A stretch of 64,000 nt of DNA from Candidatus Streptomyces philanthi. GTDB taxonomy: Bacteria; Actinomycetota; Actinomycetes; Streptomycetales; Streptomycetaceae. The stretch is from NCBI GenBank assembly GCA_018114805.1, contig CP073042.1, positions 2,914,001-2,978,000 on the forward strand, given 5' to 3'. Below are positions 29,495-38,548 of this stretch, one piece after another. The position numbers and the translations under genes were made by a program. Below the pieces are notes generated by a model. The model worked only from the letters and a program-made list of their open reading frames with translations. It ran no database searches and was not told the DNA's origin. Positions within the stretch are counted from its first letter, which is position 1. Each line of letters begins with the position of its first letter.

Positions 29495-30757
29495 CTACGC
29501 CAGCCCGGACCGACCGTCGTCGTCCGGGTCGTCCTGGCCGGTGGGACCGGTGGGACCGGCGAGGTCGGCCGGGTCCTCGGGGTCGTCGTCGGGCTCGTCG
29601 TCGGCCGCGTACGGGTGGACGTAGCGGCCCGCAGCGAAGGGCGTGAACCAGCGCGAGATGCCCATCGGGGCGACGCCGAGGTAGGCGCCGGCCGGGCTCT
29701 CGTCGATGCCGTCCATCGAGTCGTCGTAGAGCCACTCGTGGTTCATGTCCTCGTACACCGAGTCGGCGAAGCACTCCAGGGCCAGCGAGACGCCGTCGTC
29801 CAGCAGGCCGAAGAGGTCGAGCGCGATCTCCGCCTCGCGCAGCAGCAGCCGCAGCGCCAACTCCTCGGCCACGCAGCTCGGCTGCTCGAAGGTGCCCTGG
29901 GTGAAGCGGGTGGTCAGGGCGATGGCGGTGACCAGGAAGCGGCGGGCGAAGCGGGCGTCGTAGCGCAGCGCGTACCGCCGGGGCAGCTCGTCCAGCAGCC
30001 ACATCGGCTCGTCGCAGTCAGCGACGCTGCCGCCGTCCTCGTCCAGCGCGCACACGTCCTGGAACAGCTCGTCCAGCAGCAGGTCCGTCCCGTACACCAG
30101 GGCGCCGGCCGCGAGCCGCGCGTCCGCCGCCGAGACGACCGGCCCCTGTCGGTCGTGCGCCCCGCTCGGACCGCCGGCCACGTGCGGCCCGCCAGTCCCG
30201 TCCGCCCCGGCCGACTCCGGGGGGCCGCCGAACGCCTCGGGGCCGAACGCCCGCAGTTGGTCGGCCAGCCCGTGGAACGTGTCCCCCATGGCGACGGAGT
30301 CCACTAGGTCGCCCGGCGCCTCGGCCGCCGGCCTGTCGCCGCCCTGCCCGCGCAGCCGCGCGCGGCGCGACGCGAGGTCGTCGGGCGGGGCGCCGGGGCC
30401 GAGCGCGGCGTCCAGGCTCTCCTTCGCGAGATCGGCGTGCAGTTCGACGGCGCAGCGCGCGACGGTCCACCCCGCGAGCAGTTCGGAGCGCTCCAGCAAC
30501 TCGTCCACCAGCGACCGCACCGCCTCCTCGGCCAACTCCAGCATCGGAGCGTCCACGAAGACCTTCATCAGCGCCCCGCCGGGATGCACGCCCACGAAGG
30601 TGTCGAGGACGTCCACCTCGACGCCGTCCGGCCCGTCGATCGCCTCCACCGACTCGAACCCGCGCTCCAGTAGGGCCACCACGCCCACCCGGTGCAGGGC
30701 ATCCAACTCGGTTTCACCACTCGGTATCTGAGCGTCCACACTCACCGCGTACTTCAC
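29495..30757 (-). CDS. acidic protein of unknown function
   Basis: About 420 residues with an N-terminal alpha/beta region (VGVVALLERGFESVEAIDGP, VLDTFVGVHPGGALMKVFVD), a Gly/Pro linker, a helical region (LPRRYALRYDARFARRFLVT) and a very acidic Asp-rich tail. There are no signal peptide, membrane segments or known motifs. I place the start at the GTG at 30757 (VKYAVSVDAQIPSG); an ATG at 30805 would add 16 residues. It is divergent from the Ser/Thr kinase gene at 31011, so the two may be functionally linked, which is only inference. Confidence 0.65.
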   Translation of the reverse strand: MKYAVSVDAQIPSGETELDALHRVGVVALLERGFESVEAIDGPDGVEVDVLDTFVGVHPGGALMKVFVDAPMLELAEEAVRSLVDELLERSELLAGWTVARCAVELHADLAKESLDAALGPGAPPDDLASRRARLRGQGGDRPAAEAPGDLVDSVAMGDTFHGLADQLRAFGPEAFGGPPESAGADGTGGPHVAGGPSGAHDRQGPVVSAADARLAAGALVYGTDLLLDELFQDVCALDEDGGSVADCDEPMWLLDELPRRYALRYDARFARRFLVTAIALTTRFTQGTFEQPSCVAEELALRLLLREAEIALDLFGLLDDGVSLALECFADSVYEDMNHEWLYDDSMDGIDESPAGAYLGVAPMGISRWFTPFAAGRYVHPYAADDEPDDDPEDPADLAGPTGPTGQDDPDDDGRSGLA

Positions 30758-31010
30758 GATGCCAGCGTGGCAGGCCGAGCCTGTGGATGCGCCCGCAATC
30801 GTCACTTCGCCCCGCCCACCCGGCGGTTGTGGCCGGCGGGCGCGATCCGGTGCCGGGCGGCGGTGGCGGTTCCGGTGCCGGACGGTACGCCGCAGGGCGA
30901 GCGTGGCCGTGGCCGCCGCGCCTCGGCCACCGGCGGCGTCTATCCTGCCTCCGAGTTCGGTGATCTTCCGCCGGACGACGGCACAGGGGCGATCGGGAGA
31001 TCAGTCCGTC

Positions 31011-33200
31011 ATGCGCGACGACCACGACGGTGACCGGGGCGACGGCATCAGCGGCATGGAGCCACTGGCACCGACCGATCCGCCCCGCATCGGCCCCTAC
31101 GTGCTGCTCGGCCGGCTCGGCTCCGGCGGCATGGGCCGGGTCTACATGGCCCGCTCGGCGGGCGGCCGGACCGTGGCCGTCAAGGTCGTGCACGAGGAAC
31201 ACGCATCGAACCAGGAGTTCCGGGCCCGCTTCCGGCGCGAGGTGGCCTCGGCGCGGCGCGTCGGCGAACGGTTCACCGCCCCGGTCCTGGAGGGCGACCC
31301 GGACGCGCCGCGCCCGTGGGTGGCCACCGGGTACGTGCCGGGCCCCTCCCTGGAGCGGGTCGTACGCGAACACGGCCCGCTGCCGATGGCCTCGGTGCAC
31401 GAGCTGTTCGACGGCCTGACGCGGGCGCTGCGCGGCATCCACGAGGCCGGGATCGTACACCGCGACCTCAAGCCCTCCAACGTGCTGCTCACCATCGAAG
31501 GGCCGCGGGTCATCGACTTCGGCATCGCCCGCGCCTTGCAACCCTCGGTCGAGTCGTTGCTGACCAGCACCGGCATGGTGATCGGCTCGCCCGGGTTCAT
31601 GGCCCCGGAGCAGGTCGTCGGCGACGCGGTGGGGCCCGCGGCCGACGTCTTCGCGCTCGGCTGCGTGACGATGTACGCGGCCACGGGCCGGCTGCCGTTC
31701 GGCCACGGCGCCCCGAACCAGCACGCGGTGATGTTCCGCATCGTCCAGTCGGCGCCGGACCTGGTCGCCGTCGAGGACGACGCCCTGCGCGCGCTGATCG
31801 CCCGCTGCCTGGCCAAGTCTCCCACCGACCGCCCCACCGTGGCCGACCTGCTCGCCGACCCGGCCCGCCCCCGACCCACGTCCGGCGACGGGGCGTGGCT
31901 GCCGCCGGCCCTGGTGGCCCGACTCGCCCAACAGGCGGCCCGACTCCTCGACGCGGAGGCCCCGGACGCACCGCCCCACCTCGCCCCGGGCACTCCCCAC
32001 ACCTCCGCCCCGGACGCGCCGGACGACTCCGCCCCGCCGGCGGACGCCGTCCCGTCTCCGGACAGACCCACGGTCGGCCTGCTCCCCAAGGCTGCGGAGG
32101 GCGCGGGGGTCGCGAAGGCACCTGAGGCGCCTGACGCGTCCGAGGTGACCCCGGCGCCCGGCTCGACGCCCGCCACGAGGCACGCCACAGAGGGGGCGGG
32201 CTCGACCAGGGAGTCGGCCCCCGGCAAGCCCACCACCGAAGCCCGTGTCGAAGACCGCCCCGGAGCCCGCCCCGAAGTCCCGTCGGCGGCGGGCCACCCC
32301 GAGGGCCGCGCGGCGGACCGCTCCGGAGGTCGATCCCAGGGCCGGCCCGAAGGCCCCGCTCCCGATCCGGTCGGCAGCCCTGCTGGCGCCCCCGCGCCCG
32401 GCCCCGCGCGGGATCGGGGCGGCCGGACGCGGCGACGCGGGGGCTGGGTGATCGCGACGGTGGTGCTCGCCGTGATCGCCACCGCGAGCGTCGCGGCGCT
32501 GCTCGCCCGGGGTGACGGCACGTCGGACGACCGGGCTCGGGGCAGCACCACGGCCGGCCCCAGCGCGTCCGGTACCACCGCGCCCACGCCGTCCGCGAGC
32601 AAGGCCGGGAGCGACCCGAAGGACGCGGGGAACACCCAGGAAAAGGGTGGGAAGAAGGCCAAGGACGGGGAGGACGACGCGGGTCGGTACGAGGAGCGCG
32701 CCAAGGACCCGTCGCGCGGGGGCGGAGACGCGCCCGCCGGCGACGACGCGGGTGACAAGCCCCGCGGAAACGACTCCGCGGGCGGCGACGCCGACCCGCC
32801 CGCCAGGGAGAAGCCCGGTTCCGGCGACGCCCAACGGCCGCCGTCCTCCCGGCCCACCTCGTCGGGCGCGGTCCCGCAGCGCTACCTCGGCACCTGGGAG
32901 CGCGAGAACTACGCCGGTCCCGTCTCGCAGCGGATGGTGGTCCGCCAGGCGTCACCCGGCCAGCACGTGATCACCTTGAGCTACGACGGGACCGGGCACT
33001 GCGCGTCAACGGCCACGCTGGTCGCGATGGAGGACGGCAGCAAGCGGATGTCGGTCGGCGCGACCGACGTGGACACGGTCGCGTCCAACGGCTACTGCCC
33101 CTCGGACGGCGCCTCGTCGTTCGCCTTCGGCAGCGACGGCAAGCTCTACCGGACCGTGGGCTTCCAGCAGGACATGACCCCCTTCACGCGCATCGGCTGA
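31011..33200 (+). CDS. membrane Ser/Thr protein kinase (PknB type) with extracellular domain
   Basis: 729 residues. The kinase domain spans residues 30-290: glycine loop LGSGGMGRVYMAR, Lys 58 in VAVKVV, catalytic Asp 152 in IVHRDLKPSNVLL, Asp 169 in VIDFGIAR and APEQV. A Pro/Ala-rich linker of about 190 residues follows, then one membrane helix (WVIATVVLAVIATASVAALL), a charged Lys/Asp-rich stretch, and a roughly 110-residue extracellular domain (YLGTWERENYAGPVSQRMVV) with two Cys. There are no PASTA repeats. The ATG at 31011 is preceded by cgggaga. A PP2C phosphatase gene lies 2 kb downstream. Confidence 0.93.
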   Translation: MRDDHDGDRGDGISGMEPLAPTDPPRIGPYVLLGRLGSGGMGRVYMARSAGGRTVAVKVVHEEHASNQEFRARFRREVASARRVGERFTAPVLEGDPDAPRPWVATGYVPGPSLERVVREHGPLPMASVHELFDGLTRALRGIHEAGIVHRDLKPSNVLLTIEGPRVIDFGIARALQPSVESLLTSTGMVIGSPGFMAPEQVVGDAVGPAADVFALGCVTMYAATGRLPFGHGAPNQHAVMFRIVQSAPDLVAVEDDALRALIARCLAKSPTDRPTVADLLADPARPRPTSGDGAWLPPALVARLAQQAARLLDAEAPDAPPHLAPGTPHTSAPDAPDDSAPPADAVPSPDRPTVGLLPKAAEGAGVAKAPEAPDASEVTPAPGSTPATRHATEGAGSTRESAPGKPTTEARVEDRPGARPEVPSAAGHPEGRAADRSGGRSQGRPEGPAPDPVGSPAGAPAPGPARDRGGRTRRRGGWVIATVVLAVIATASVAALLARGDGTSDDRARGSTTAGPSASGTTAPTPSASKAGSDPKDAGNTQEKGGKKAKDGEDDAGRYEERAKDPSRGGGDAPAGDDAGDKPRGNDSAGGDADPPAREKPGSGDAQRPPSSRPTSSGAVPQRYLGTWERENYAGPVSQRMVVRQASPGQHVITLSYDGTGHCASTATLVAMEDGSKRMSVGATDVDTVASNGYCPSDGASSFAFGSDGKLYRTVGFQQDMTPFTRIG

Positions 33201-33742
33201 CGCCGTCCGGCACCCGGCCCCGGGCGTACGACGGCACGGGGACGCGCGGCGGTGCGGAAGGTGCGGCGAGGGAACCTATCGCCACCCCTTCGACGTCAAC
33301 TCCCCAAGGAATGCAATTCACCCACCGGACGCGTGCGGCGGATACCTATCGAGTGCGGAGATTCCCCGACTACCTATCGCAACCACCTCCCACTTTCCCA
33401 GCCGATAAACGCACATCCGCTCCCCGGAAACAGAAATCCCCTTAAGATAGCGCGGTTCTCACGCCTTTCCGCCCCTTACGCCGCGAAGGAGGGGAATCGC
33501 GGGCGCCCGCCCCAGCGCCGCGAGCGACTCTCTAAAGCACCTATGAACTGCACGTATACACGGGCGATGGGCACCCCGGCCCGCCCCGCGAACTCCGCCC
33601 GAAGCGGGCCTTGCGGCACCCGAGCTATAACCGCGTGTTATGGAAAATTGTTACTACCCGCTTCAACAAGGTTTCGGAATCCTGGTAGCGCCCCCTGGCA
33701 ACCGACGCACGAGAAATCGCGCGTCTTCGGAAACGAGGAACC
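33201..33742. other. long AT-richer leader region upstream of the trypsin gene
   Basis: No gene is convincing here, although an open frame exists at 33252-33761. The base composition is clearly less GC-rich than its neighbours. The motif acctatcg occurs three times (near 33272, 33345 and 33371). The region should hold the promoter of the secreted trypsin; the repeats could be operator sites. Confidence 0.5.
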
Positions 33743-34438
33743 TTGCGTATATCCAGGTTGATCCCCGCACTCGTAGCCGCTTCGGCATCCGTCATGACGC
33801 TCGCCGGTACCGCCACGGCGGCCGAGCCGGCCCCCAGGCCCTCGACCCCGTCGAGCGTCGAAACCAAGATCATTGGTGGTGAGTACGCGCAGAGTGGTCC
33901 CTGGGCCGCTCGACTGTTCTCCAACGGGAGGCAGACCTGCACCGCCACCATCATCTCGGCCAACTGGATTCTCACCGCCAAGCACTGTGTGACCGGCGGT
34001 GGCCTCTCGTTCCGCATCGGTAGCCTCGACCAGACCAGCGGCGGCACGATGGCCAACGGCGCGCAGACGGTCACGCACGCGTCGTCCGACCTGGCGCTGG
34101 TCCGCCTCGACCGCTCCGTGTCCGCCACCTACGCCAAGCTCGGCCAGGTGTACGGCTGGGGCGCGACGTCCCTGTGCGGTTCGGAGATCAACTGCCAGTC
34201 GCAGTTCCTGAAGGTCGCCAACGTGACCGTGACCGGCGGCTGCCGCGACGCGTACCAGGGCCAGGCCATCTGCGCCCGCCGCGGCAACGGCATCACCGCC
34301 GGCGGCGACTCCGGCGGCCCGATGATGGCCAACGGCGTCCAGGTCGGCGTGGCCTCCACCAGCGACCGCCAGACCACCACGGCGTACACCAACGTGACGG
34401 CGTACCGCTCGTGGATCCAGCAGGTCGCGGGCGTCTGA
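33743..34438 (+). CDS. secreted trypsin-like serine protease
   Basis: TTG start at 33743 after cgaggaacc. A signal peptide (MRISRLIPALVAASASVMTL to TATAAEP) and a short propeptide lead to the mature N-terminus IIGGEYAQSGPWAA. The catalytic triad is His 81 in LTAKHC, Asp 116 in SSDLALVRL and Ser 190 in GGDSGGP. Cys pairs fit the S1 family. The specificity-pocket Asp precedes GGDSGG by the usual distance (inferred from alignment by eye). It is short for a trypsin (231 residues), with a reduced loop after TYAKLGQ. It may be exported to degrade peptides. Confidence 0.93.
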   Translation: MRISRLIPALVAASASVMTLAGTATAAEPAPRPSTPSSVETKIIGGEYAQSGPWAARLFSNGRQTCTATIISANWILTAKHCVTGGGLSFRIGSLDQTSGGTMANGAQTVTHASSDLALVRLDRSVSATYAKLGQVYGWGATSLCGSEINCQSQFLKVANVTVTGGCRDAYQGQAICARRGNGITAGGDSGGPMMANGVQVGVASTSDRQTTTAYTNVTAYRSWIQQVAGV

Positions 34439-34456
34439 GCAACGCCACCCTCCGCC

Positions 34457-34474
34457 GCGCGCGTTGGCGCGCGC
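34457..34474 (+). terminator. short GC hairpin after the trypsin gene
   Basis: gcgcgcg and cgcgcgc pair around ttgg, 18 bases past the stop. There is no U-tract. Confidence 0.5.
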
Positions 34475-35045
34475 TGACGGAACACCTCGGGACGGGGGCG
34501 CTGCCCCGCGCGGTCACACCGCCGCGGGCGGCGCCCCCGCTCCCGTCCGGGCGCCGGTCGTTCGCTTCCGCGACGGCCGGCGCCCTGCGGCGTTCTACGC
34601 CGAGCCGCCGGGGCGGGGCGTGTTCGGTGCGGCGCAGCCGGCGGCCGGAGCCACGTGGGCCGCACACCCCGACCACCACCGGCCCCGCCCACCACACCGG
34701 GCGCACCGGCCGACACCGGCCAGGCCGGTGCGCCGCGCCCACTGGGCACCAGCGGGGCGGGCCGGGCGGAAAGCGCCACGGTAAGAGGCAGCGGAAAAGC
34801 GGCGAACGGTGCACACTCATGTGGGGGGTAAGCGCTCGCTGTCCCCGTCGTGCTCTCCGCCGCAGCGCGCCCACCAGCGCAACCCGCCCCCCGCGCGGGG
34901 CGGTGACCCGCTGTCGTACGGGTGGCAGGAGGCGGGGGGCGCGGGCCGTCCGGGGCGGCACGGGGGGATACCAGGGGCCCGCCGTCCGGCGCGGCCCGAC
35001 CGGACGGGCATCCACGGGCGCACCCCGTTGAAAGGGCATGTATCC
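34475..35045. other. intergenic region without supported gene
   Basis: 570 bases. All six frames are open in part because of high GC, but no frame gives a plausible protein. There are several GC hairpins, for example around 34720 (ggccaggccggtgcgcc). The promoter of the PP2C phosphatase must lie near its end. Confidence 0.5.
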
Positions 35046-36167
35046 GTGGTGGCAGCGCATCGGCCGTCCCGTGTGCTGAAGGCGATCCCGTACGTGGTCA
35101 TGGTGGTCGTGGTGGACCTGACGGCGGGCGCGGGCGTGGGGTTCCTGCCACTGATGTCGCTCGGCCCCGCCTTCGCCGGCCTCGTCGGCGGTTGGCGGCG
35201 CACCGCCTGGATCGGCTCCCTCGCGCTGGCGCTGACCGTGGGCCTCGGCATCTACGACGACCTCCTCGCACACCGCCGCGGGATCACCGCGCTCGTGTCG
35301 GTCGCCGGCGTCACGGTGGCGGGCCTGGTCGCCGCGGTGATGCGCCAGCGGCGCGAGGAGGAGTTGGCGGGCGTGCGCTCGATCGCCGAGGTCGCGCAGC
35401 GCGCGCTGCTGCGCCCGGTGCCGCTCGCCGCCGGGTCGCTGCGCGTCGCGGTGTCGTACACCTCGGCGGTGGCCGACGCCCGGATCGGGGGCGACCTGTA
35501 CGAGGTGGTGGCCACACCGTACGGGGTGCGGACCATCGTCGGCGACGTGCAGGGCAAGGGGCTGGAGGCGGTGGAGACGGCGGCGGTCGTGTTGGGCGCG
35601 TTCCGCGAGGACGCCTACGACGAGCCCACCCTGACGGCCGTCGGGGAGCGCATCGAACACGCCCTTGAGCGGCACCTGACGGCGGAGAAGTTCGTCACGG
35701 CCGTGCTCGCCGAGTCCGGTTCCGGGCCCGAGCCGGACCCGGGCCGCGGGACCGATCCGTCGATGACGCTGCTCAACTACGGGCACCCGGCCCCGCTGGT
35801 GGTACGGCGGGACGGCACCGAGGCGTTCCTGGCCCCGCCCGAACGGGCCCTGCCGCTCGGCCTCGCCCTGCACGGGACGAAGGGCCCGCACCCGCACACC
35901 GTGGGCTTCGCGGCCGGCGACCAGATGCTCTTCTACACCGACGGCGTCAGCGAGGCCCGTGACGCCGAGGACCGGTTCTACTCGCTGGAACAGCGCGCCG
36001 CCCTGCTCCGCGACCCCGACCCCGACCCCGAGGCCGCGGTGGAGGCCCTGCGCCAGGACCTGGTCGCCCACACCCAGGGCCCGCCCCACGACGACGCGGC
36101 CATGCTGCTGGTCCGCTACCGGTCCGACGAGCCCTACCAGCCGCCCGCCCCGGACGCGGTGCGCTGA
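35046..36167 (+). CDS. membrane PP2C-family protein phosphatase (SpoIIE type)
   Basis: The start is GTG at 35046 or the adjacent GTG at 35049, with gaaaggg upstream. Three or four N-terminal membrane segments (IPYVVMVVVVDLTAGAGVGF onward) lead to a cytoplasmic SpoIIE/RsbU-like phosphatase domain: RIGGDLYEVV (metal-binding Asp), VGDVQGKGLEA, LLNYGHPAPLVV, FYTDGVSEARD and HDDAAMLLVRY. Such proteins dephosphorylate anti-sigma-factor antagonists. A cognate Ser/Thr kinase lies upstream, separated by the trypsin gene. Confidence 0.93.
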   Translation: MVAAHRPSRVLKAIPYVVMVVVVDLTAGAGVGFLPLMSLGPAFAGLVGGWRRTAWIGSLALALTVGLGIYDDLLAHRRGITALVSVAGVTVAGLVAAVMRQRREEELAGVRSIAEVAQRALLRPVPLAAGSLRVAVSYTSAVADARIGGDLYEVVATPYGVRTIVGDVQGKGLEAVETAAVVLGAFREDAYDEPTLTAVGERIEHALERHLTAEKFVTAVLAESGSGPEPDPGRGTDPSMTLLNYGHPAPLVVRRDGTEAFLAPPERALPLGLALHGTKGPHPHTVGFAAGDQMLFYTDGVSEARDAEDRFYSLEQRAALLRDPDPDPEAAVEALRQDLVAHTQGPPHDDAAMLLVRYRSDEPYQPPAPDAVR

Positions 36168-36313
36168 GCGCGGGGGCGCGAGCGGGCGCGGGGGCGCTGA
36201 GGCAGGCGCGGACCCGGACGCGGTGTCGGTCCGAGGCGCGGTGTCGGACCCGGACGCGGGAGTGCGTGCCGGGGCGGGGCAGGGTTCCGGTGGGTGGTGC
36301 GGCGGGCGACGGC

Positions 36314-36724
36314 TCAGTGGTGGCCCGCGGTCGTCCGCCGGTAGGCCCGCCGCGCGTGGCTGACCCGCGCGATGACCGTGCCCAACACCGCGGCGGCGAG
36401 CAGCACCCCGATACGGCCCGCCTCCGGGTAACCGGCCCAGCTCAGCCGCCCGCGGGGGGGGGTGATGGCCACGGTGTTGAGGAAGACCCAGCACACGGCG
36501 GCTATGCCCGGGGCGGCGATCAGACGCGCGCAGACACCCAGGCCAACGGCGAGCACACCCAACACGACCAGCACGGTGACCGGGTCCGCCAGCAGGCCGA
36601 GCGCCCCGAGCACCGCGACCGACACGAACGCCCCGGCGTACGCGCCGGCCAACACCCTCGGCGTGCCGAGGGGTTCGGGAACGGGCCTGGTCTGTGCGTG
36701 AAAAAGGCGCCACTCCACCCTCAT
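36314..36724 (-). CDS. small four-helix membrane protein, unknown function
   Basis: 136 residues with four hydrophobic segments (LAGAYAGAFVSVAVLGALGL, VTVLVVLGVLAVGLGVCARL, IAAVCWVFLNTVAI, GVLLAAAVLGTVIARV) and a basic tail (SHARRAYRR). The ATG at 36724 opens MRVEWRLFHAQTRP. It resembles the membrane-sensor part of DUF4118-like proteins, but I cannot assign a family. Confidence 0.65.
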   Translation of the reverse strand: MRVEWRLFHAQTRPVPEPLGTPRVLAGAYAGAFVSVAVLGALGLLADPVTVLVVLGVLAVGLGVCARLIAAPGIAAVCWVFLNTVAITPPRGRLSWAGYPEAGRIGVLLAAAVLGTVIARVSHARRAYRRTTAGHH

Positions 36725-37060
36725 CGCGGATTCCCGCGATGGTCCGGGCCGCGCCGGCCGGCCAGCTCACGGCGGCACCGGGGCACGGCTAAGTGTCTGT
36801 TTCAGGAACAACAGCGACCTCACACACCCGCCGGCACCAGGCTTCCCCCGCCCCGCCGCGTGAGGTGCCCCATCATGATGCCTGCCCCCGCCCCGGCACA
36901 CCCTGCGGGCCCACACCCACCACGACACGAGCCCCCTTGGTGCCCGTTGTGCCGGTGCGGGCGCCCCCTATCCGCCGGGCCCTCCCCACGGCCCGCCCCG
37001 GCGGCGGATGGCGGGGCGGTGGAAGGCGGGACGGCAGGGCGGTGGAAGGCGGCGGTGCGG
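36725..37060. other. intergenic region without supported gene
   Basis: 336 bases of very GC-rich sequence between the small membrane gene and the end of the DUF6177 gene. It holds cctgccccc-like runs and no convincing site. Confidence 0.4.
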
Positions 37061-38541
37061 CTATCCCCGTGTCGCGCCCGGGGCCCCCGGGGGGTGGGGG
37101 ACGCGGCCTCGCGCAGGTGGGTGACCAGGTCCTCCAGGGCGTCCCAGCCGGCGCCCGGCTCGGTCTCCGCGAAGGGGTAGTAGAAGGCGGCCCGGTCGAG
37201 CGGGCCGAGCTGGATCGGGCGTATCGGCAACGGCGGGCGGCGGGCGCGGGTGAGGCCGGCGGCCCGTACGTCCTCGCGTCCCACGGCGAAACCCAGCACC
37301 TTGGGCGCGCCCTCCAACCAGGGCGGCACCGTCAGGTCGGCACGGGCCGCGCGGCGCTGCACCAGCAGCGAGACAAGCCCGTGTTCGGCCGCCAGTTCCG
37401 CGGCCAGGTCGGCGAAGCGGGCCGGCGCGAACTCGTCGACCACCTCGGCAGCGTCGGTCGCCTCGGAGATGGCGGCCCCCTCCTCCGGCTCGCGGTAGCC
37501 CAACGTGAGGGTCAGCTCCTCCTCGACGCCGCCCGTGGTCAGCTCCGTGCGCAGCGTCGCGACGGCGGGCCGGTCCGGGTCTCCGACGGCGACGGTCCAG
37601 GTCGGCACGGGCGAGCGGTCCCGTACGAAGTCCGTCAACTCCGCGCGTGACCAGGGCTGTCCGGCCGGCTCGGCGGTGCCCCAGCCGCTCGGCAGCCCGC
37701 CCAGCAGGTGCCGCCAGGCGGCTTCCAGCGCCCCGCCGAGCAGCAGTTCGTCCTCGGCCGGCGCGGGTACGGATGGACAGGGCGAGCTGCCTCCCGCGGG
37801 TCGGCCCGCCCCCCACCGCCCCTCCGGGCCCGGCCGCCGGCGCGGTGGCGCCGGCCGGCACGAAGGCGCCGTCGGACCAGCGCAGCTCCGTACCGGACAG
37901 GCCGTCGTAGTAGCCGCTCGTCCCGTCCCCCACAACCCAGCGGTTCGGGGCCCCGCGAGCGCGGCCCGGGCGGCCAGGGTCAGCCGGGCGGAGGCCAGGG
38001 TGACGAGCTGGAAGCCGCGGTCGCTGTCCGCCGTGGCGCGCAGCGCCTCGGCGAGCCACGAGGTCATCGCCACCAGCGGCCGGTCCTGGATGGCCACGGC
38101 CGCCCGGTCGTTCAGCACGTCGACGGCGGGCTGGGCGGCGGCGGGCGCGCCGGCGCCGGTCAGCCCGCTGACCGGACGGCCGAGGTCGGTGACGAACGCG
38201 TCGGCCGGCCAGACCCGGCCGCCCAGTTGGGACACCAGGCGGGAGGCGATGACGCCGGCGAGTCGGTCGGAGCCCTGGCCCGCCGTGGCCGCCCTGACCT
38301 CCGTCCACCACACCGGTCCCCGCGGGCGGATGCCGAGCAGCCGGCGCACCTCGCCAGGAACCCGGACCAGCGTGGGCGTCTCGATGGAGGCCAGCGGGCG
38401 GCCCTCGGCGTCGAGGAGTTGGATGACCGCGCCGTCGGCGGCCGTGCCCATGGTGACGTCGGGCCCGCCGGACAGCAGTCCGGTCAGCAGGCTCCAGGTG
38501 TCGGGCATGCGCTCGGTGAGCGCGATCACGTCCTTGGTCAT
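37061..38541 (-). CDS. DUF6177-type protein of the type VII secretion locus (frameshifted)
   Basis: It starts MTKDVIALTERMPDTWSLLT at 38541, seven bases after the EccC stop. Other stretches: GRPLASIETPTLVRVPGEV, WPADAFVTDLGRPVSG, RWVVGDGTSGYYDG, ELTDFVRDRSPVPTWTVAVG and RAAFYYPFAETEPGAGWDAL. The frame changes near 37950 and 37785, and the extreme C-terminus (ASPTPRGP) is uncertain. I recognise it as the DUF6177 family that accompanies EccC in Streptomyces; its function is unknown. It has no membrane segments. Confidence 0.75.
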
Positions 38542-38548
38542 GCGGCGG

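Noticed and set aside
31142..32857. Long minus-strand frame antisense to the Ser/Thr kinase
   Set aside because: A mirror of the Pro/Ala-rich linker in high-GC DNA; it has no protein-like features.
33252..33761. Open frame of 169 codons in the AT-richer gap
   Set aside because: Composition and codon use do not fit coding sequence, and it runs into the trypsin gene in another frame.
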